Shown: positions 44,800 through 53,776 of the stretch, one piece after another
How the letters are laid out: every line of letters starts with the position of its first letter
How positions within the stretch are numbered: the stretch's first letter is position 1
Assembly: GCF_041438865.1 (NCBI RefSeq)
Contig: NZ_CP109450.1
Location: 124,001 to 188,000 of the forward strand
Source: Streptomyces sp. NBC_01471
GTDB taxonomy: Bacteria > Actinomycetota > Actinomycetes > Streptomycetales > Streptomycetaceae
DNA length: 64,000 nucleotides
Direction of reading: 5' to 3'
Notes under the pieces: generated by a model
Seen by the model: only the letters and a program-made list of their open reading frames with translations
The model's database searches: none
Told to the model about the DNA's origin: nothing
Made by a program: the position numbers and the translations under genes

Positions 44800-44833
44800 G
44801 GTGCCTGACCTGGCACTTCACCGGTCAGGCACC
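44800..44833. terminator. Terminator hairpin after aldehyde dehydrogenase 2
   Basis: GGTGCCTGACC (44800-44810) pairs perfectly with GGTCAGGCACC (44823-44833), 14 nt after the stop. Confidence 0.8.
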
Positions 44834-45089
44834 TGTCGCTCGGTTCGGTAACAGCCAAGAGCGACTCACGTGGCTTCGCTCGCACTCGCCGTGCTCGGCG
44901 GAGCGTCGGTTCTGGACTCCGGGCTGCCCGCCGCAGCGGTAGCTGAGAGCAGTGGACGACCGAGACGCCGGGCGCGGAAGTGGCACGGAGAGGTGGCCGC
45001 CCTCACGCAAGATTCACGGGAACTCATCGGTCCGGTGAGCCGACTCCTGTGCGAGACCCGTCCCCGGTTCCCGTACAAGGAAGCCACTC
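44834..45089. other. Leader region of the copper operon
   Basis: With the terminator it makes a 303-bp gap with no gene. It should hold the promoter of the copper-linked operon starting at 45090. I see AAGGAAG as ribosome site, but no CsoR-type palindrome I can defend. Confidence 0.4.
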
Positions 45090-46547
45090 ATGACCGATAC
45101 CGCACCTGCCGCTCCTCCCCACTCATCTCCTCCGGCGGGGCCCGTACCCGCCGGCCGGATACCGCTCCCCTCCGCCACGGGAGAGGACGCGCATCCGCCC
45201 GGCAGCCCGGGCACCTGGAGCGGGCTGCGGCCCCTGCTGCTGCGGCTGCACTTCTATGCGGGCATCCTGATGGGGCCGATCCTGCTGACGGCCGCCGTCA
45301 CGGGCCTGCTGTACACGGCGACTCCGCAGATCGAGTCGGTGGTGTACGGGCACGAGCTGAAGGTCAGCGCGCAGGGTGCGAGGGAACCGCTCGCCGCGCA
45401 GGTCGAGGCGGCGCGACTCGCCGTCCCCGGCGGTCATCTGGTGTCGGTGACGCGAGGGGCGGGCGCCACCGACAGCACGCGCGTCACCTTCGACGTGAAG
45501 GGATTGCCGGAGGGCGACACCCGAACCGCCTTCGTGAATCCGTACAACGGTCAAGTCCTCGGCACCCTGCGCACCACCGGTGAGTGGCTGCCCGTCCGGG
45601 CCTGGTTCGACAGCCTGCACCGCACGCTGCACCTCGGCGATCTCGGCCGCAACTACAGCGAGTTGGCCGCGAGCTGGCTCTGGGTGGAGGTGGCCGGTGG
45701 CCTCGCCCTGTGGATCGGCGCGCCCCGTACCCGGCAGCGGTTGCGCAAGTTGTTCGTCGCCCACCGGGGCCCCACGGGCCGGGGACGCACACTGTCCTGG
45801 CACGGCGTGGTCGGCCTGTGGGTGTCCGTCGGGTTCTTGGCACTGTCCGCCACGGGGCTGACGTGGTCGGCGCATGCGGGGGCGAACATCGGAAAGATCC
45901 AGGACTCGCTGGGCGGCAGCACGCCCGCCGTCTCCACCATGACCGGTCACCACGAGGGGAGCGGATCGCGGTCCGGTTCCGGGACGACCGGCAAGGACGT
46001 CGGTATCGATGCCGTGGCCCGTACAGCCGATGAGGCCGGACTGCGCGGCAAGCTTGTCCTCACACCGCCCACCGACGGCAAGAGCGCATACGTCGTCAAG
46101 GAGAACACCCGGCACTGGCCCGAGCGGCAGGACTCGATCGCGGTCGATCCTGCGACGGGCAAGGTCACCGAGACGCTTCGCTTCGACGACTATCCCCTGC
46201 TCGCGAAACTCACCCGCTGGGGCGTCGACGCCCACATGGGCCTCCTCTTCGGGCTCGCCAACCAGATCGTGCTGGCGCTGATCGCCATCGCCCTGATCGG
46301 CATGGTGCTGTGGGGCTACCGCATGTGGTGGCTGCGCAGGCCCGTCCGGGCCACCGGACTGCGGCCGGGCCGCACCCCGGCACGCGGGACCTGGCGTCGG
46401 GTACCCGGCCGGGTCATGGCGCCGCTCGTGGTCGTGGTCGCGGTTCTCGCCTATTACCTGCCTCTTTTCGGACTGCCCCTTGTCTGCTTCCTGCTCGGGG
46501 ACCTCGTGGTGGCGGCCGTGCGCCGCCGTAAGGAGACCGCGCGATGA
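45090..46547 (+). CDS. PepSY-associated membrane protein
   Basis: A 485-aa PepSY_TM protein. Its membrane helices include LRLHFYAGILMGPILLTAAVTG (near 55), WLWVEVAGGLALWIGAP, GVVGLWVSVGFLALSATGL and two C-terminal pairs. Extracytoplasmic PepSY segments contain VNPYNGQVLGTLR and VDPATGKVTETLR. Family members act as membrane-bound iron or copper reductases or metal-handling proteins. It is first in a tightly packed copper operon (ATGA overlap with the next gene). Confidence 0.88.
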   Translation: MTDTAPAAPPHSSPPAGPVPAGRIPLPSATGEDAHPPGSPGTWSGLRPLLLRLHFYAGILMGPILLTAAVTGLLYTATPQIESVVYGHELKVSAQGAREPLAAQVEAARLAVPGGHLVSVTRGAGATDSTRVTFDVKGLPEGDTRTAFVNPYNGQVLGTLRTTGEWLPVRAWFDSLHRTLHLGDLGRNYSELAASWLWVEVAGGLALWIGAPRTRQRLRKLFVAHRGPTGRGRTLSWHGVVGLWVSVGFLALSATGLTWSAHAGANIGKIQDSLGGSTPAVSTMTGHHEGSGSRSGSGTTGKDVGIDAVARTADEAGLRGKLVLTPPTDGKSAYVVKENTRHWPERQDSIAVDPATGKVTETLRFDDYPLLAKLTRWGVDAHMGLLFGLANQIVLALIAIALIGMVLWGYRMWWLRRPVRATGLRPGRTPARGTWRRVPGRVMAPLVVVVAVLAYYLPLFGLPLVCFLLGDLVVAAVRRRKETAR

Positions 46548-47212
46548 TCGCCGCCACCGGACTGCGCTGGATCATGACTCTGCTCTTCTGCGCGCTCGCC
46601 GCCTACGGACTCTGGCGTGCCCTTGCCCCCTCGCACGCGGGGCACCCGTGGGTGGCGCGGCTCTCACACATGCTGCACGCGGTCATGGCCTTCGCCATGG
46701 TCGCGATGGCGTGGCCCTGGGGGATGGACCTGCTCGTCGTGCCCCAGGTGGTGTTCTTCTCGCTTGCCGGCGCCTGGTTCCTCATAGCCGCCGTGGCCTG
46801 GCCGGGCGAGCTGGTCCGGGGCCGGGCCCTGGTGAGTGTCCTGCCGCACGTGGTGATGACCGGGGCGATGGCGTGGATGGTGGCGGCGATGGCCTGGGGC
46901 ACGTCCATGGGCTCGATGGGAGGCGGTGGCCACGCGATGGAGGACATGCCGGGGATGGACATGTCCGGCTCGGGTGCGACAGGCGCGATGGGGCTGAGCG
47001 GCGCAGGAGACCGGTGGAGCGCCGGAGTCCTCGCGTTCGTCCTGTTGGTGCTGGCTCTGTGGTGGCTGACCCGGGGCTTCGACACCGGGCGGTTCGCGTC
47101 CCGCCCGGACGCGGACGGTGTAGCCTCCGACGCCACCCGGGGCGCGCTCGACCTGGGCTGCCACGGGGCGATGGCCCTGGGGATGGCGGTGATGTTCGTC
47201 GTCATGGTGTGA
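46544..47212 (+). CDS. DUF5134-family membrane protein, Met-rich
   Basis: A 222-aa polytopic membrane protein that begins in the stop of the PepSY gene. Five or six helices. A Met/His-rich stretch around residues 128-150 (GGGGHAMEDMPGMDMSGSG) and many Met in helices suggest copper contact. DUF5134 occurs with copper-export genes in actinomycetes; the function is inferred from that and the neighbours. Confidence 0.8.
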   Translation: MIAATGLRWIMTLLFCALAAYGLWRALAPSHAGHPWVARLSHMLHAVMAFAMVAMAWPWGMDLLVVPQVVFFSLAGAWFLIAAVAWPGELVRGRALVSVLPHVVMTGAMAWMVAAMAWGTSMGSMGGGGHAMEDMPGMDMSGSGATGAMGLSGAGDRWSAGVLAFVLLVLALWWLTRGFDTGRFASRPDADGVASDATRGALDLGCHGAMALGMAVMFVVMV

Positions 47213-47364
47213 GGGGCACTGACGGGACGAGAGGGACGGATGTTCACCATGTGACTCAGGTCACTCGCGGGCGGGGGAACTGGCGCCCCTCGCGGGCCGA
47301 CCTCTGGTCCGTACAGCCGCGGTCCGTTCACTCGCGGCCCCCACACCCCGCCGGAGCCACTTCC

Positions 47365-47589
47365 ATGGACCACCCCGTGACGCACTCCCCGGGACGGCGT
47401 CCCGTCCCCTCCAGCCCCTACGCAGTGCTCTCGGGCTTCCTGTTGCTGCTGGTGGCCGTCTTCGCCGTGTCGTACGGGGTGGGGAACCTCGCCGGTCCGG
47501 TCGCCCCGGACATGCGCGGGGTATCCCACCACGACGACGACCCGGGCATGGGGGACATGGGCGGTACGGGGCACGGGGGTGGGCACTGA
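47365..47589 (+). CDS. Small His/Met/Asp-rich single-helix membrane protein
   Basis: A 74-aa protein: a short basic start, one membrane helix (AVLSGFLLLLVAVFAVSYGVG) and a tail with HHDDDP, GMGDMGG and GHGGGH. The tail is a plausible copper-collecting site outside the membrane. Its stop overlaps the copA start (TGATG), so the two are translationally coupled. Not a known family; a copper-chaperone role is inference. Confidence 0.75.
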   Translation: MDHPVTHSPGRRPVPSSPYAVLSGFLLLLVAVFAVSYGVGNLAGPVAPDMRGVSHHDDDPGMGDMGGTGHGGGH

Positions 47590-49901
47590 TGGCACCGGAG
47601 ACCACGCCACGGTCCCTGGTCACGACGGACCTGGTGGTGGGAGGGATGACCTGCGCCGCCTGCGTACGCAGGGTGGAGAAGAAGCTCTCGGCGCTGGAAG
47701 GTGTCACCGCCACCGTCAACCTCGCCACCGGACGCGCTCGTGTCCAGTACCCGGCGGACCTCGGTACCGCACCACTGGTCGAGGCGGTCGAGAAGGCCGG
47801 ATACAGCGCCACCATCCCTGAACTCCGCTCCGGGCGTGACCACATGGAGGAGGACGGACAGCGAGGACGGACTCTGCCGCAGCGGCTCGTGGTGACGGCA
47901 CTGCTTGCTGTCCCTGTGATGGTGATCTCGATGGCGCCCTCGCTGCAGTTTCGCAACTGGCAGTGGCTGTGCTTCGCGCTGACCGCGCCGGTGGCGTCCT
48001 GGGGTGCCTTCCCCTTCCACCAGCGGGCGTTGCGCGGACTGCGGCACGGCGCCGCGACGATGGACACCCTCGTGTCGCTCGGCGTGCTGGCCTCTTTCTC
48101 GTGGTCCGCGTACGCCCTCTTCCTGGGCGGGGCCGGCGAGCCGGACACGCGGATGCCGTTCACCCTGCTGCCCACCGGGTCCCCCGGCGTCGCCCACGTG
48201 TACCTGGAGGCGGCAGTCGGCGTCCCGCTCTTCGTGCTCCTCGGCCGCCATCTGGAGGCCCGCGCCCGCCGGGCCACCACCGCGGCCCTGCGCTCGCTGG
48301 CCGAGCTCGGGGTGAAAGAGGTGACGGTACGCGAGGGCGGTGCCGAGCGTCGCGTACCGGCCGAACAACTGGCTGTGGGCCAGGTCTTCGTCGTACGTCC
48401 CGGGGAGCGGGTCGCCACCGACGGCGTGGTCATCGAAGGCGCTTCCGCGGTCGACCTCTCCCTCGTGACGGGCGAGACGCGCCCCGTGGAGGTCTCGCCT
48501 GGCTCGGCGGTCACGGGTGGCTCGGTCAACGCCGGCGGCCTGCTCCTTGTACGGGCCGCCGCTGTCGGCGCCGAAACCCAGCTCGCCCGCATCACATGGC
48601 TGGTGACCGAGGCTCAGGCCGGGAAGGCCCGCGCCCAGCGGCTCGCCGACACCGTGGCCGGGGTCTTCGTCCCCGTCGTGCTGACCCTCGCCGTCACAGT
48701 CCTCGGCTTCTGGCTCGGGGCCGGAGCCGACGCGCAGCCCGCGGTCACAGCGTGCGTGGCCGTCCTCGTCGTCGCCTGTCCCTGCGCACTCGGACTCGCC
48801 ACCCCCACCGCCCTCATGGCCGCCACCGGACGCGGCGCGCAACTCGGCGTCCTGGTCAACGGCCCCCAAGCACTCGAATCCCTGCGGCAGATCGACACCG
48901 TCGTCCTCGACAAAACCGGCACCCTCACCTCCGGCCACCTCGGCGTGGCCCGGATGACGGTCCGCGAGGACGGCCTCGCGGGTGACGAGGCCCTGCGCCT
49001 GGCCGCTGCCGTCGAGAGCGGCTCGGAGCATCCCCTCGGGCGCGCGATCGTCGCGCACGCCCGGCGCGTCCTCGGGCCGGAGGCCGTGCGGTCCGATGCG
49101 CTCACCGACTTCGCGGCCACGCCCGGCAGCGGCGTCCGGGGCCGTATCGACGGCACCCTCGTGGAGGTACGTGCGCCGAACGGAGAGCTTCCGGCCGCGC
49201 TCGACGCCGCGCTCACCGCATCCCTGGATGCCGCGCACACCCCTGTCGTGGTGCACGTCGAAGGACGAGCCGAGGCAGTCGTGGCCCTGGGCGACGTCGT
49301 ACGGCCGGGCAGCTACCACGCCGTGGACCGGCTGCGCCGCCTCGGCGTGCGCCCCGTCCTCGCCACAGGCGACCAGGAGGCCCCCGCCCGCGCCGTCGCC
49401 TCCGCACTGGGTATCGACGAGGTGCACGCATGCTGTACTCCCGAGCGGAAGGCGGCGCTCGTCCGCGAACTGCGGGAGAAGGGACTGCGGGTCGCGGTCG
49501 TCGGAGACGGCGTCAACGACGCGGCCGCACTCGCCGGCGCCGACCTCGGCATCGCGATGGGCACCGGCACCGACGTCGCCATCGGTGCCGCCGACGTGAC
49601 CCTCGTACGTGATGACATCGAGGCCCTCGCCGACGCCGTGCGGCTCGCCCGCCGCACCCTCGCCACCATCCGGGGCAACCTCCTGTGGGCCTTCGGCTAC
49701 AACGCAGTCACCCTCCCCCTCGCGATGGTCGGCCTGCTCAACCCGATGCTCGCCGCCGCAGCCATGTCCCTCAGTTCCGTCCTCGTCGTCCTGAACAGTC
49801 TGCGGCTGCGCCGCTGGCAGCCCGCTCCCGCTCCGGCCCGCCGCTCCCGCTCCCCCAGGGGTGCTGTGACTCTCGCCCCGTCAGGAAGTAACGGATCGTG
49901 A
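47589..49901 (+). CDS. copA: Copper-translocating P1B-type ATPase
   Basis: A 770-aa copper exporter in the plasma membrane. The N-terminal HMA domain binds Cu(I) through GMTCAAC (Cys22, Cys25). The ATPase core has the intramembrane CPC in VACPCALGLATP (near 397), phosphorylation motif DKTGT, the HP motif (SEHPLG) and GDGVNDAAAL. It pumps Cu(I) out with ATP. It begins in the stop of the 74-aa gene and ends in the start of the PCu(A)C-like gene, so the three are coupled. The typical substrate class is Cu+ by the CPC and single HMA. Confidence 0.95.
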   Translation: MAPETTPRSLVTTDLVVGGMTCAACVRRVEKKLSALEGVTATVNLATGRARVQYPADLGTAPLVEAVEKAGYSATIPELRSGRDHMEEDGQRGRTLPQRLVVTALLAVPVMVISMAPSLQFRNWQWLCFALTAPVASWGAFPFHQRALRGLRHGAATMDTLVSLGVLASFSWSAYALFLGGAGEPDTRMPFTLLPTGSPGVAHVYLEAAVGVPLFVLLGRHLEARARRATTAALRSLAELGVKEVTVREGGAERRVPAEQLAVGQVFVVRPGERVATDGVVIEGASAVDLSLVTGETRPVEVSPGSAVTGGSVNAGGLLLVRAAAVGAETQLARITWLVTEAQAGKARAQRLADTVAGVFVPVVLTLAVTVLGFWLGAGADAQPAVTACVAVLVVACPCALGLATPTALMAATGRGAQLGVLVNGPQALESLRQIDTVVLDKTGTLTSGHLGVARMTVREDGLAGDEALRLAAAVESGSEHPLGRAIVAHARRVLGPEAVRSDALTDFAATPGSGVRGRIDGTLVEVRAPNGELPAALDAALTASLDAAHTPVVVHVEGRAEAVVALGDVVRPGSYHAVDRLRRLGVRPVLATGDQEAPARAVASALGIDEVHACCTPERKAALVRELREKGLRVAVVGDGVNDAAALAGADLGIAMGTGTDVAIGAADVTLVRDDIEALADAVRLARRTLATIRGNLLWAFGYNAVTLPLAMVGLLNPMLAAAAMSLSSVLVVLNSLRLRRWQPAPAPARRSRSPRGAVTLAPSGSNGS

Positions 49902-50401
49902 AGAACCTCCTGCCCGCCCGGTTGCGTGCTTCGCTGACCGCTGTCGGTGCGCCCGTTGTCGCGTGCGGGCTCGCCCTCGCCGGGCTCAGCGCCTGGACCA
50001 CACACGGCAACGCGGGCAGGCCCCCGCGCATCGCCGTCACGCAAGGCCACGCCTTCCTCCGGCTCGGTACGACACCGGAGACCGCCGCCTTCTTCACCAT
50101 CACCAACACCGGTGGCTCGGCCGACCGTCTCCTCTCCGTCACCTCGCCGCGCGCGGCAGCACCGCCCGCCCTGAGCCAGCACCGGATGACCCCCTCCGGG
50201 GCCTACCGGCGGCCTGTTGCCACCGCGACGGTTCCGGCCGGGGAAGGCCTCACCATGGCCCCGGCCGGCATCGACGTGACAGTCCGCCCGAACAGCGACT
50301 GGCAGGAGGGAGAGCACATTCCCTTCACCCTGCGCTTCGAACATGCCAAGCCCGTCACCGCGCTGGCGACCGTCGTGCGACCTGGCCACAACACCGCGTG
50401 A
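49898..50401 (+). CDS. PCu(A)C-like periplasmic copper chaperone
   Basis: A 167-aa exported protein (GTG start overlapping the copA stop). A signal/anchor spans residues about 10-32 (SLTAVGAPVVACGLALAGLSAW), followed by the PCu(A)C beta-barrel. The copper motif His-x(n)-Met-x(n)-His/Met is partly present: SQHRM and later LTMAPAGIDVTV. Such proteins deliver Cu(I) to cytochrome oxidase or hold it outside the cell. It is the last gene of the operon. Confidence 0.85.
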   Translation: MKNLLPARLRASLTAVGAPVVACGLALAGLSAWTTHGNAGRPPRIAVTQGHAFLRLGTTPETAAFFTITNTGGSADRLLSVTSPRAAAPPALSQHRMTPSGAYRRPVATATVPAGEGLTMAPAGIDVTVRPNSDWQEGEHIPFTLRFEHAKPVTALATVVRPGHNTA

Positions 50402-50530
50402 CACGGCGCTGTCCATGCCGGCATCCGGCCCGAACTGTTCCGTGACCGAGCCCGCATGCGCCTCCGCCTCCGGCTCCGTTTCGCCGACAGCGTTTGTGTG
50501 TCGATGGCACCGCCGGCCGATGGGTGCTGC

Positions 50531-50779
50531 CTACGGCCGCGGCTTGTCCTCGGCACCTCGGTACGTGAGCAGATCGCCTGGCTGGCAGTCGAGAACCTCG
50601 CAGATGCGGGTCAACGTGGTGAAGCGGATCGCGCGGGCCCGGCCATTCTTCAGGATGGACAGGTTCACATTGGTCACGCCGACCCGGGAGGCAAGCTCCG
50701 CGAGAGTCATGCCGCGGGCGCTGAGCATACGGTCGAGGTGAACCTCGATCGCGTGGCTGTCGTTGTCGTCCGGGGCCAT
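50531..50779 (-). CDS. XRE-family helix-turn-helix regulator (YozG-like)
   Basis: An 82-aa Cro/C1 helix-turn-helix protein (residues about 12-70: LDRMLSARGMTLAELASRVGVTNVNLSILKNG). It starts within the stop codon of the DUF2975 gene (ATGA overlap). DUF2975/YozG pairs are common in Gram-positive bacteria, the small protein probably binding the operon's own promoter. TTATCG/CGATAA half-sites upstream of the pair fit this. Confidence 0.88.
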   Translation of the reverse strand: MAPDDNDSHAIEVHLDRMLSARGMTLAELASRVGVTNVNLSILKNGRARAIRFTTLTRICEVLDCQPGDLLTYRGAEDKPRP

Positions 50780-51471
50780 CACACCGTCCCTTCCAGATCC
50801 TCCCGCATGGCCACCCCGGCACGCATGACGCGAGCGAACGTGAGAATGCCCAGGGCCGTGAAGACGAGCGCACAGGGCGGCTGCCAGGCCCCCAGCCAAC
50901 TGTCCGCAGTGAAGGGGTAGTCCCGGGCCAGGGTTGCCAGCAGCGCAGCGTGCGCGCCGGCTTCCACCAACTCTACGACCAGGCAGCCCAGCAACAGCCA
51001 CCAGCCGGCGACTCGCAAGTGCTTCACCGTCCGTACGGTGAAGACACCTTCGCTGGACGCGCCCTGGATCAAGCGGTTGAGCAGGAAAAGGACGCCCAGG
51101 ATCAGCAGCCACGAGGGGAAGCCACCGAGGAAGTCGAACAACTGCTGGGCACCGCTGGCGTGATCAGTGCAGTAGGACGGGCGGACCATGACACCGGCCC
51201 CCGCATGGGGCCGGAACCTGCCGGTAAACCCGTCCGTGCTGAAGTCCGAACGGGACTCGGCACAGACGTGCGGATCACTCCACATCATGCGCAGGTTGGT
51301 GCCGAGCAATGGCCCCACGGTGCCGAAGACAAGGCCCACGAGGAACAGTCGGTAGACGCCCCGGACCACAGTGGCGACCGGTTCCAGCAACCTGGCCTCC
51401 GCATGGTCGCCATGTGACGGCGGTGGACCCGGAAGCTCGGCCCCCTTGGAACCCTGCACCTCAGCGGACAT
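50779..51471 (-). CDS. DUF2975-family membrane protein
   Basis: A 230-aa protein with four helices (VVRGVYRLFLVGLVFGTVGPLL; FPSWLLILGVLFLLNRLIQ; AGWWLLLGCLVVELVEAGAH; PPCALVFTALGILTFARVM). DUF2975 members pair with YozG-type regulators; their molecular task is unknown, perhaps signal sensing. ATG 51471 has a GGGGGG-type purine run upstream and is preferred over the TTG at 51477. It is coupled to the HTH gene. Confidence 0.85.
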   Translation of the reverse strand: MSAEVQGSKGAELPGPPPSHGDHAEARLLEPVATVVRGVYRLFLVGLVFGTVGPLLGTNLRMMWSDPHVCAESRSDFSTDGFTGRFRPHAGAGVMVRPSYCTDHASGAQQLFDFLGGFPSWLLILGVLFLLNRLIQGASSEGVFTVRTVKHLRVAGWWLLLGCLVVELVEAGAHAALLATLARDYPFTADSWLGAWQPPCALVFTALGILTFARVMRAGVAMREDLEGTV

Positions 51472-51486
51472 CAGCAACCGCCCCCC

Positions 51487-51519
51487 ATATCGAATATCGA
51501 TGTTATCGAGGAACGATAA
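51487..51519. promoter_or_regulatory. ATCG-rich operator upstream of the DUF2975/XRE pair
   Basis: TTATCG (51503-51508) and CGATAA (51514-51519) form a 6-bp dyad with 5 bp between; further ATATCG and TATCGA words precede it. The AT-rich island stands out in the GC-rich region, 32 bp upstream of the DUF2975 start. A good candidate for the XRE protein's own binding site. Confidence 0.5.
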
Positions 51520-51960
51520 GAGTGAGTGCGGCAGCGGTCAACCCCTCCCCCGCACCGCCACCGTGCTCCAACGCCACCCGGCGCCTCACCCCGGCCCAAC
51601 GGGCATCACCGAATCGCACACCGCGGCGCCCTCGACAACTCCGCCACCCTTCAACCCCTGCGCAGCGCTGCGGCCTGCGCAAGGTCCGACGCGCTGCCGG
51701 AAGCCGTGAACATCAACCATCCGGGCAGCCCAGCCGGATGCCTCCCGAACTCATGGACGACCGCTGCCACGCGAGCCGTAGACCAAGTCACCTCTCCGGC
51801 CCCGCGCCCGCCCCTGCATGGTCTTCGCCCTGGCACGTACACCGGCGCATATGCCGTGTTCTGCGGACGTCGCATGCGTATCCGGCGCCGGCAACGAGAC
51901 GGACACCCAGGAACACCCTGGCGTCCCCAACTCCGTCCCACGATGGGAGGATGAGGGCCC
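51520..51960. other. 441-bp region with no gene seen
   Basis: Between the DUF2975 promoter area and the His/Met-rich membrane gene. Several open frames cross it but none has a family feature or a consistent ribosome site. It should contain the promoter of the gene at 51961. Confidence 0.4.
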
Positions 51961-52710
51961 ATGGAGGCGGGACGGGTCGGACGCGCGGTACGAGCGGCGA
52001 TGTTCGCCGCGGTCTCCGTCACTCTCGCCGCCACCGGCCACGTCCTGATGTCCGAGACTCCCCTGCCCCTCTGGGCCATCGCCGCCGGCTTCCTGGCGGT
52101 CGCGGTCCCGAGCTGGTGGGCCGCTGCGCGGGAGCGCGGCATCTGGCTCGTGGCCGGCCTCGCCGTCACGACCCAGGCAATCCTGCACAGCGCCTTCGCG
52201 ACGGTACAGACCCTCGTCGCCCCCATACCAGCACGTACGTCACCGCTGGAGGTCACGGGGTCGTACGCCACCGGCGCGGCCGGCGGCCGGATGCCGGGTA
52301 TGGACCCCACGGCCCACATGGACCATGTGGTGTCCATGAATGACATGGGGCACACAGCCCATATGAGCCGCGCGGGTTCCATGGACCACATGGCCTCCAT
52401 GGGGCACATGGGGCACATGGGCCACGACATGGCCGGAATGTCCTCGTCCGGCATGCTCGCCGCGCATCTGCTGGCCGCACTGGTGTGCGGCGTGTGGCTG
52501 GCGCGAGGCGAGCGGGCGGCGTTCCAGATTCTGCGGTCCGTGGCCGCGTGGGTGCTGGCTCCGCTCCAGATCCCGCTCACCGCCCCGGCACCGCCCTCGC
52601 GTCCTCGTACCTGGGCTCGCCGGGGCCTCAGCGACCGGCTTCCTCGGGGCCTGTTGTGCACCCGCGACCTGGACCCACGCGGCCCGCCCGGGTGCCTCGC
52701 CGCTGTCTGA
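51961..52710 (+). CDS. His/Met-rich membrane protein
   Basis: A 249-aa protein with two to three N-terminal helices (AAMFAAVSVTLAATGHVLM; LPLWAIAAGFLAVAVPSWW; GLAVTTQAILHSAFATVQTL). A loop of about 70 residues is packed with Met and His (TAHMDHV, NDMGHTAHM, SMDHMASMGHMGHMGHDM). A further helix (AAHLLAALVCGVWLARG) and a basic tail follow. Such MxxHM patterns bind Cu(I)/Ag(I). Probably extracytoplasmic copper binding; family uncertain, similar to unassigned actinomycete copper-locus proteins. GGGAGG precedes the ATG by about 11 nt. Possibly cotranscribed with the sigma factor downstream. Confidence 0.8.
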   Translation: MEAGRVGRAVRAAMFAAVSVTLAATGHVLMSETPLPLWAIAAGFLAVAVPSWWAAARERGIWLVAGLAVTTQAILHSAFATVQTLVAPIPARTSPLEVTGSYATGAAGGRMPGMDPTAHMDHVVSMNDMGHTAHMSRAGSMDHMASMGHMGHMGHDMAGMSSSGMLAAHLLAALVCGVWLARGERAAFQILRSVAAWVLAPLQIPLTAPAPPSRPRTWARRGLSDRLPRGLLCTRDLDPRGPPGCLAAV

Positions 52711-52966
52711 ATCAGCGGCAGGCATCCCGAAGGACGTATGCACGCGCGACCGGTCACGCGACCGGCCGCCCGCCGCCGTGCCCGCACGGCGCGCCGCCCC
52801 CTCCTTCGGGCACACCCGGGCCATCGGGCACGGGTGCCCCCTCACCGGAACCCCGGCTTCCCTTCCTCCCGCGCTCTGCCGTGCGCGCCGAGCATGCGTC
52901 CACGCAGCAGCACGCGACGGGACGGAGCAGCGCGGTTTCGGAACGATCCGCAAAGGACACCAGGCG

Positions 52967-53659
52967 ATGAAAACCACCCCGCCCACAGCCCGCAGCGGGC
53001 CACGTGAGCAGCACCACGCACAGCCTGTGCAGACCACCGAGCCGGTGAAGACTCCGCATCCTGTGGGATCCCGGCCCGACGACGCCGCGTCCACCGGCTG
53101 GGCCCTGGCCGCGCGTGCCGGCGACCCGGCGGCAGCCGAGGCGTTCGTGCGGGCTCTGCACCGCGACGTCGTGCGTTACGTCGCCCATCTCTCAGCCGAC
53201 CCGCAACTCGCCGAGGACCTCGCTCAGGACACCTTCCTGCGGGCCCTGCGCACCCTGCACCGCTTCGAGGGACGGTCCTCGGCTCGCACCTGGCTCCTGG
53301 CCATCGCCCGCCGAGCCGTCATCGACGACTTCCGCAGGGCGGCGGCACGGCCCCGGCCGGCCGGCACCGACGACTGGCGCCTCACCGTCGAACGAGCCCA
53401 GCCAATCGGCCTGCCAGGCTTCGAGGAGGGAGTGGCACTCCAGGAACTTCTCGCAGCACTTCCCTACGAGCGGCGTGAGGCGTTCGTCCTCACTCAACTC
53501 CTCGGCATGCCCTACGCGGAGGCCGCGCGGGCGGCCGGATGCCCGGTGGGCACGGTGCGCTCCCGGGTGGCCCGCGCACGTGCCACCCTGACCGCCCAGC
53601 TCACCGAGAGCGAGACATCCGGCGACGCCCGACGACCCCTGCCGGCGGCGGCCGCCTGA
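52967..53659 (+). CDS. ECF-subfamily RNA polymerase sigma factor
   Basis: A 230-aa sigma factor. Sigma-2 spans about 60-125 (AEDLAQDTFLRALRTLHRF, then RTWLLAIARRAVIDDFRR, the -10 reader) and sigma-4 about 150-210 (LPYERREAFVLTQLLGMPYAEAARAAG, with GTVRSRVARARATL as the recognition helix). The N-terminal 40 residues are disordered. No anti-sigma gene is adjacent; the His/Met-rich gene is 257 nt upstream and could act as sensor. Start ATG 52967 has AAAGGA upstream. A 17-bp perfect hairpin terminates it. Confidence 0.9.
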   Translation: MKTTPPTARSGPREQHHAQPVQTTEPVKTPHPVGSRPDDAASTGWALAARAGDPAAAEAFVRALHRDVVRYVAHLSADPQLAEDLAQDTFLRALRTLHRFEGRSSARTWLLAIARRAVIDDFRRAAARPRPAGTDDWRLTVERAQPIGLPGFEEGVALQELLAALPYERREAFVLTQLLGMPYAEAARAAGCPVGTVRSRVARARATLTAQLTESETSGDARRPLPAAAA

Positions 53660-53664
53660 CCCAA

Positions 53665-53703
53665 CCGCGGGTGCCGTTCCCCGACCGGGAACGGCACCCG
53701 CGG
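53665..53703. terminator. 17-bp perfect terminator hairpin
   Basis: Arms 53665-53681 and 53687-53703 with loop CGACC, starting 6 nt after the sigma-factor stop. Confidence 0.85.
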
Positions 53704-53776
53704 CGCCCCCGCACCTCCCGGGCCAAGAAGGCCACCACAAGACCGCCGCCCGCCTGGTCACCGTAACCGGAGGAAC

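Noticed and set aside
43035..44885. 616-codon open frame antisense to aldehyde dehydrogenase 2
   Set aside because: It mirrors a well-conserved gene; high GC at third positions keeps the opposite frame open. No family features.
47418..49427. 669-codon open frame antisense to copA
   Set aside because: Shadow frame; copA motifs are on the plus strand.
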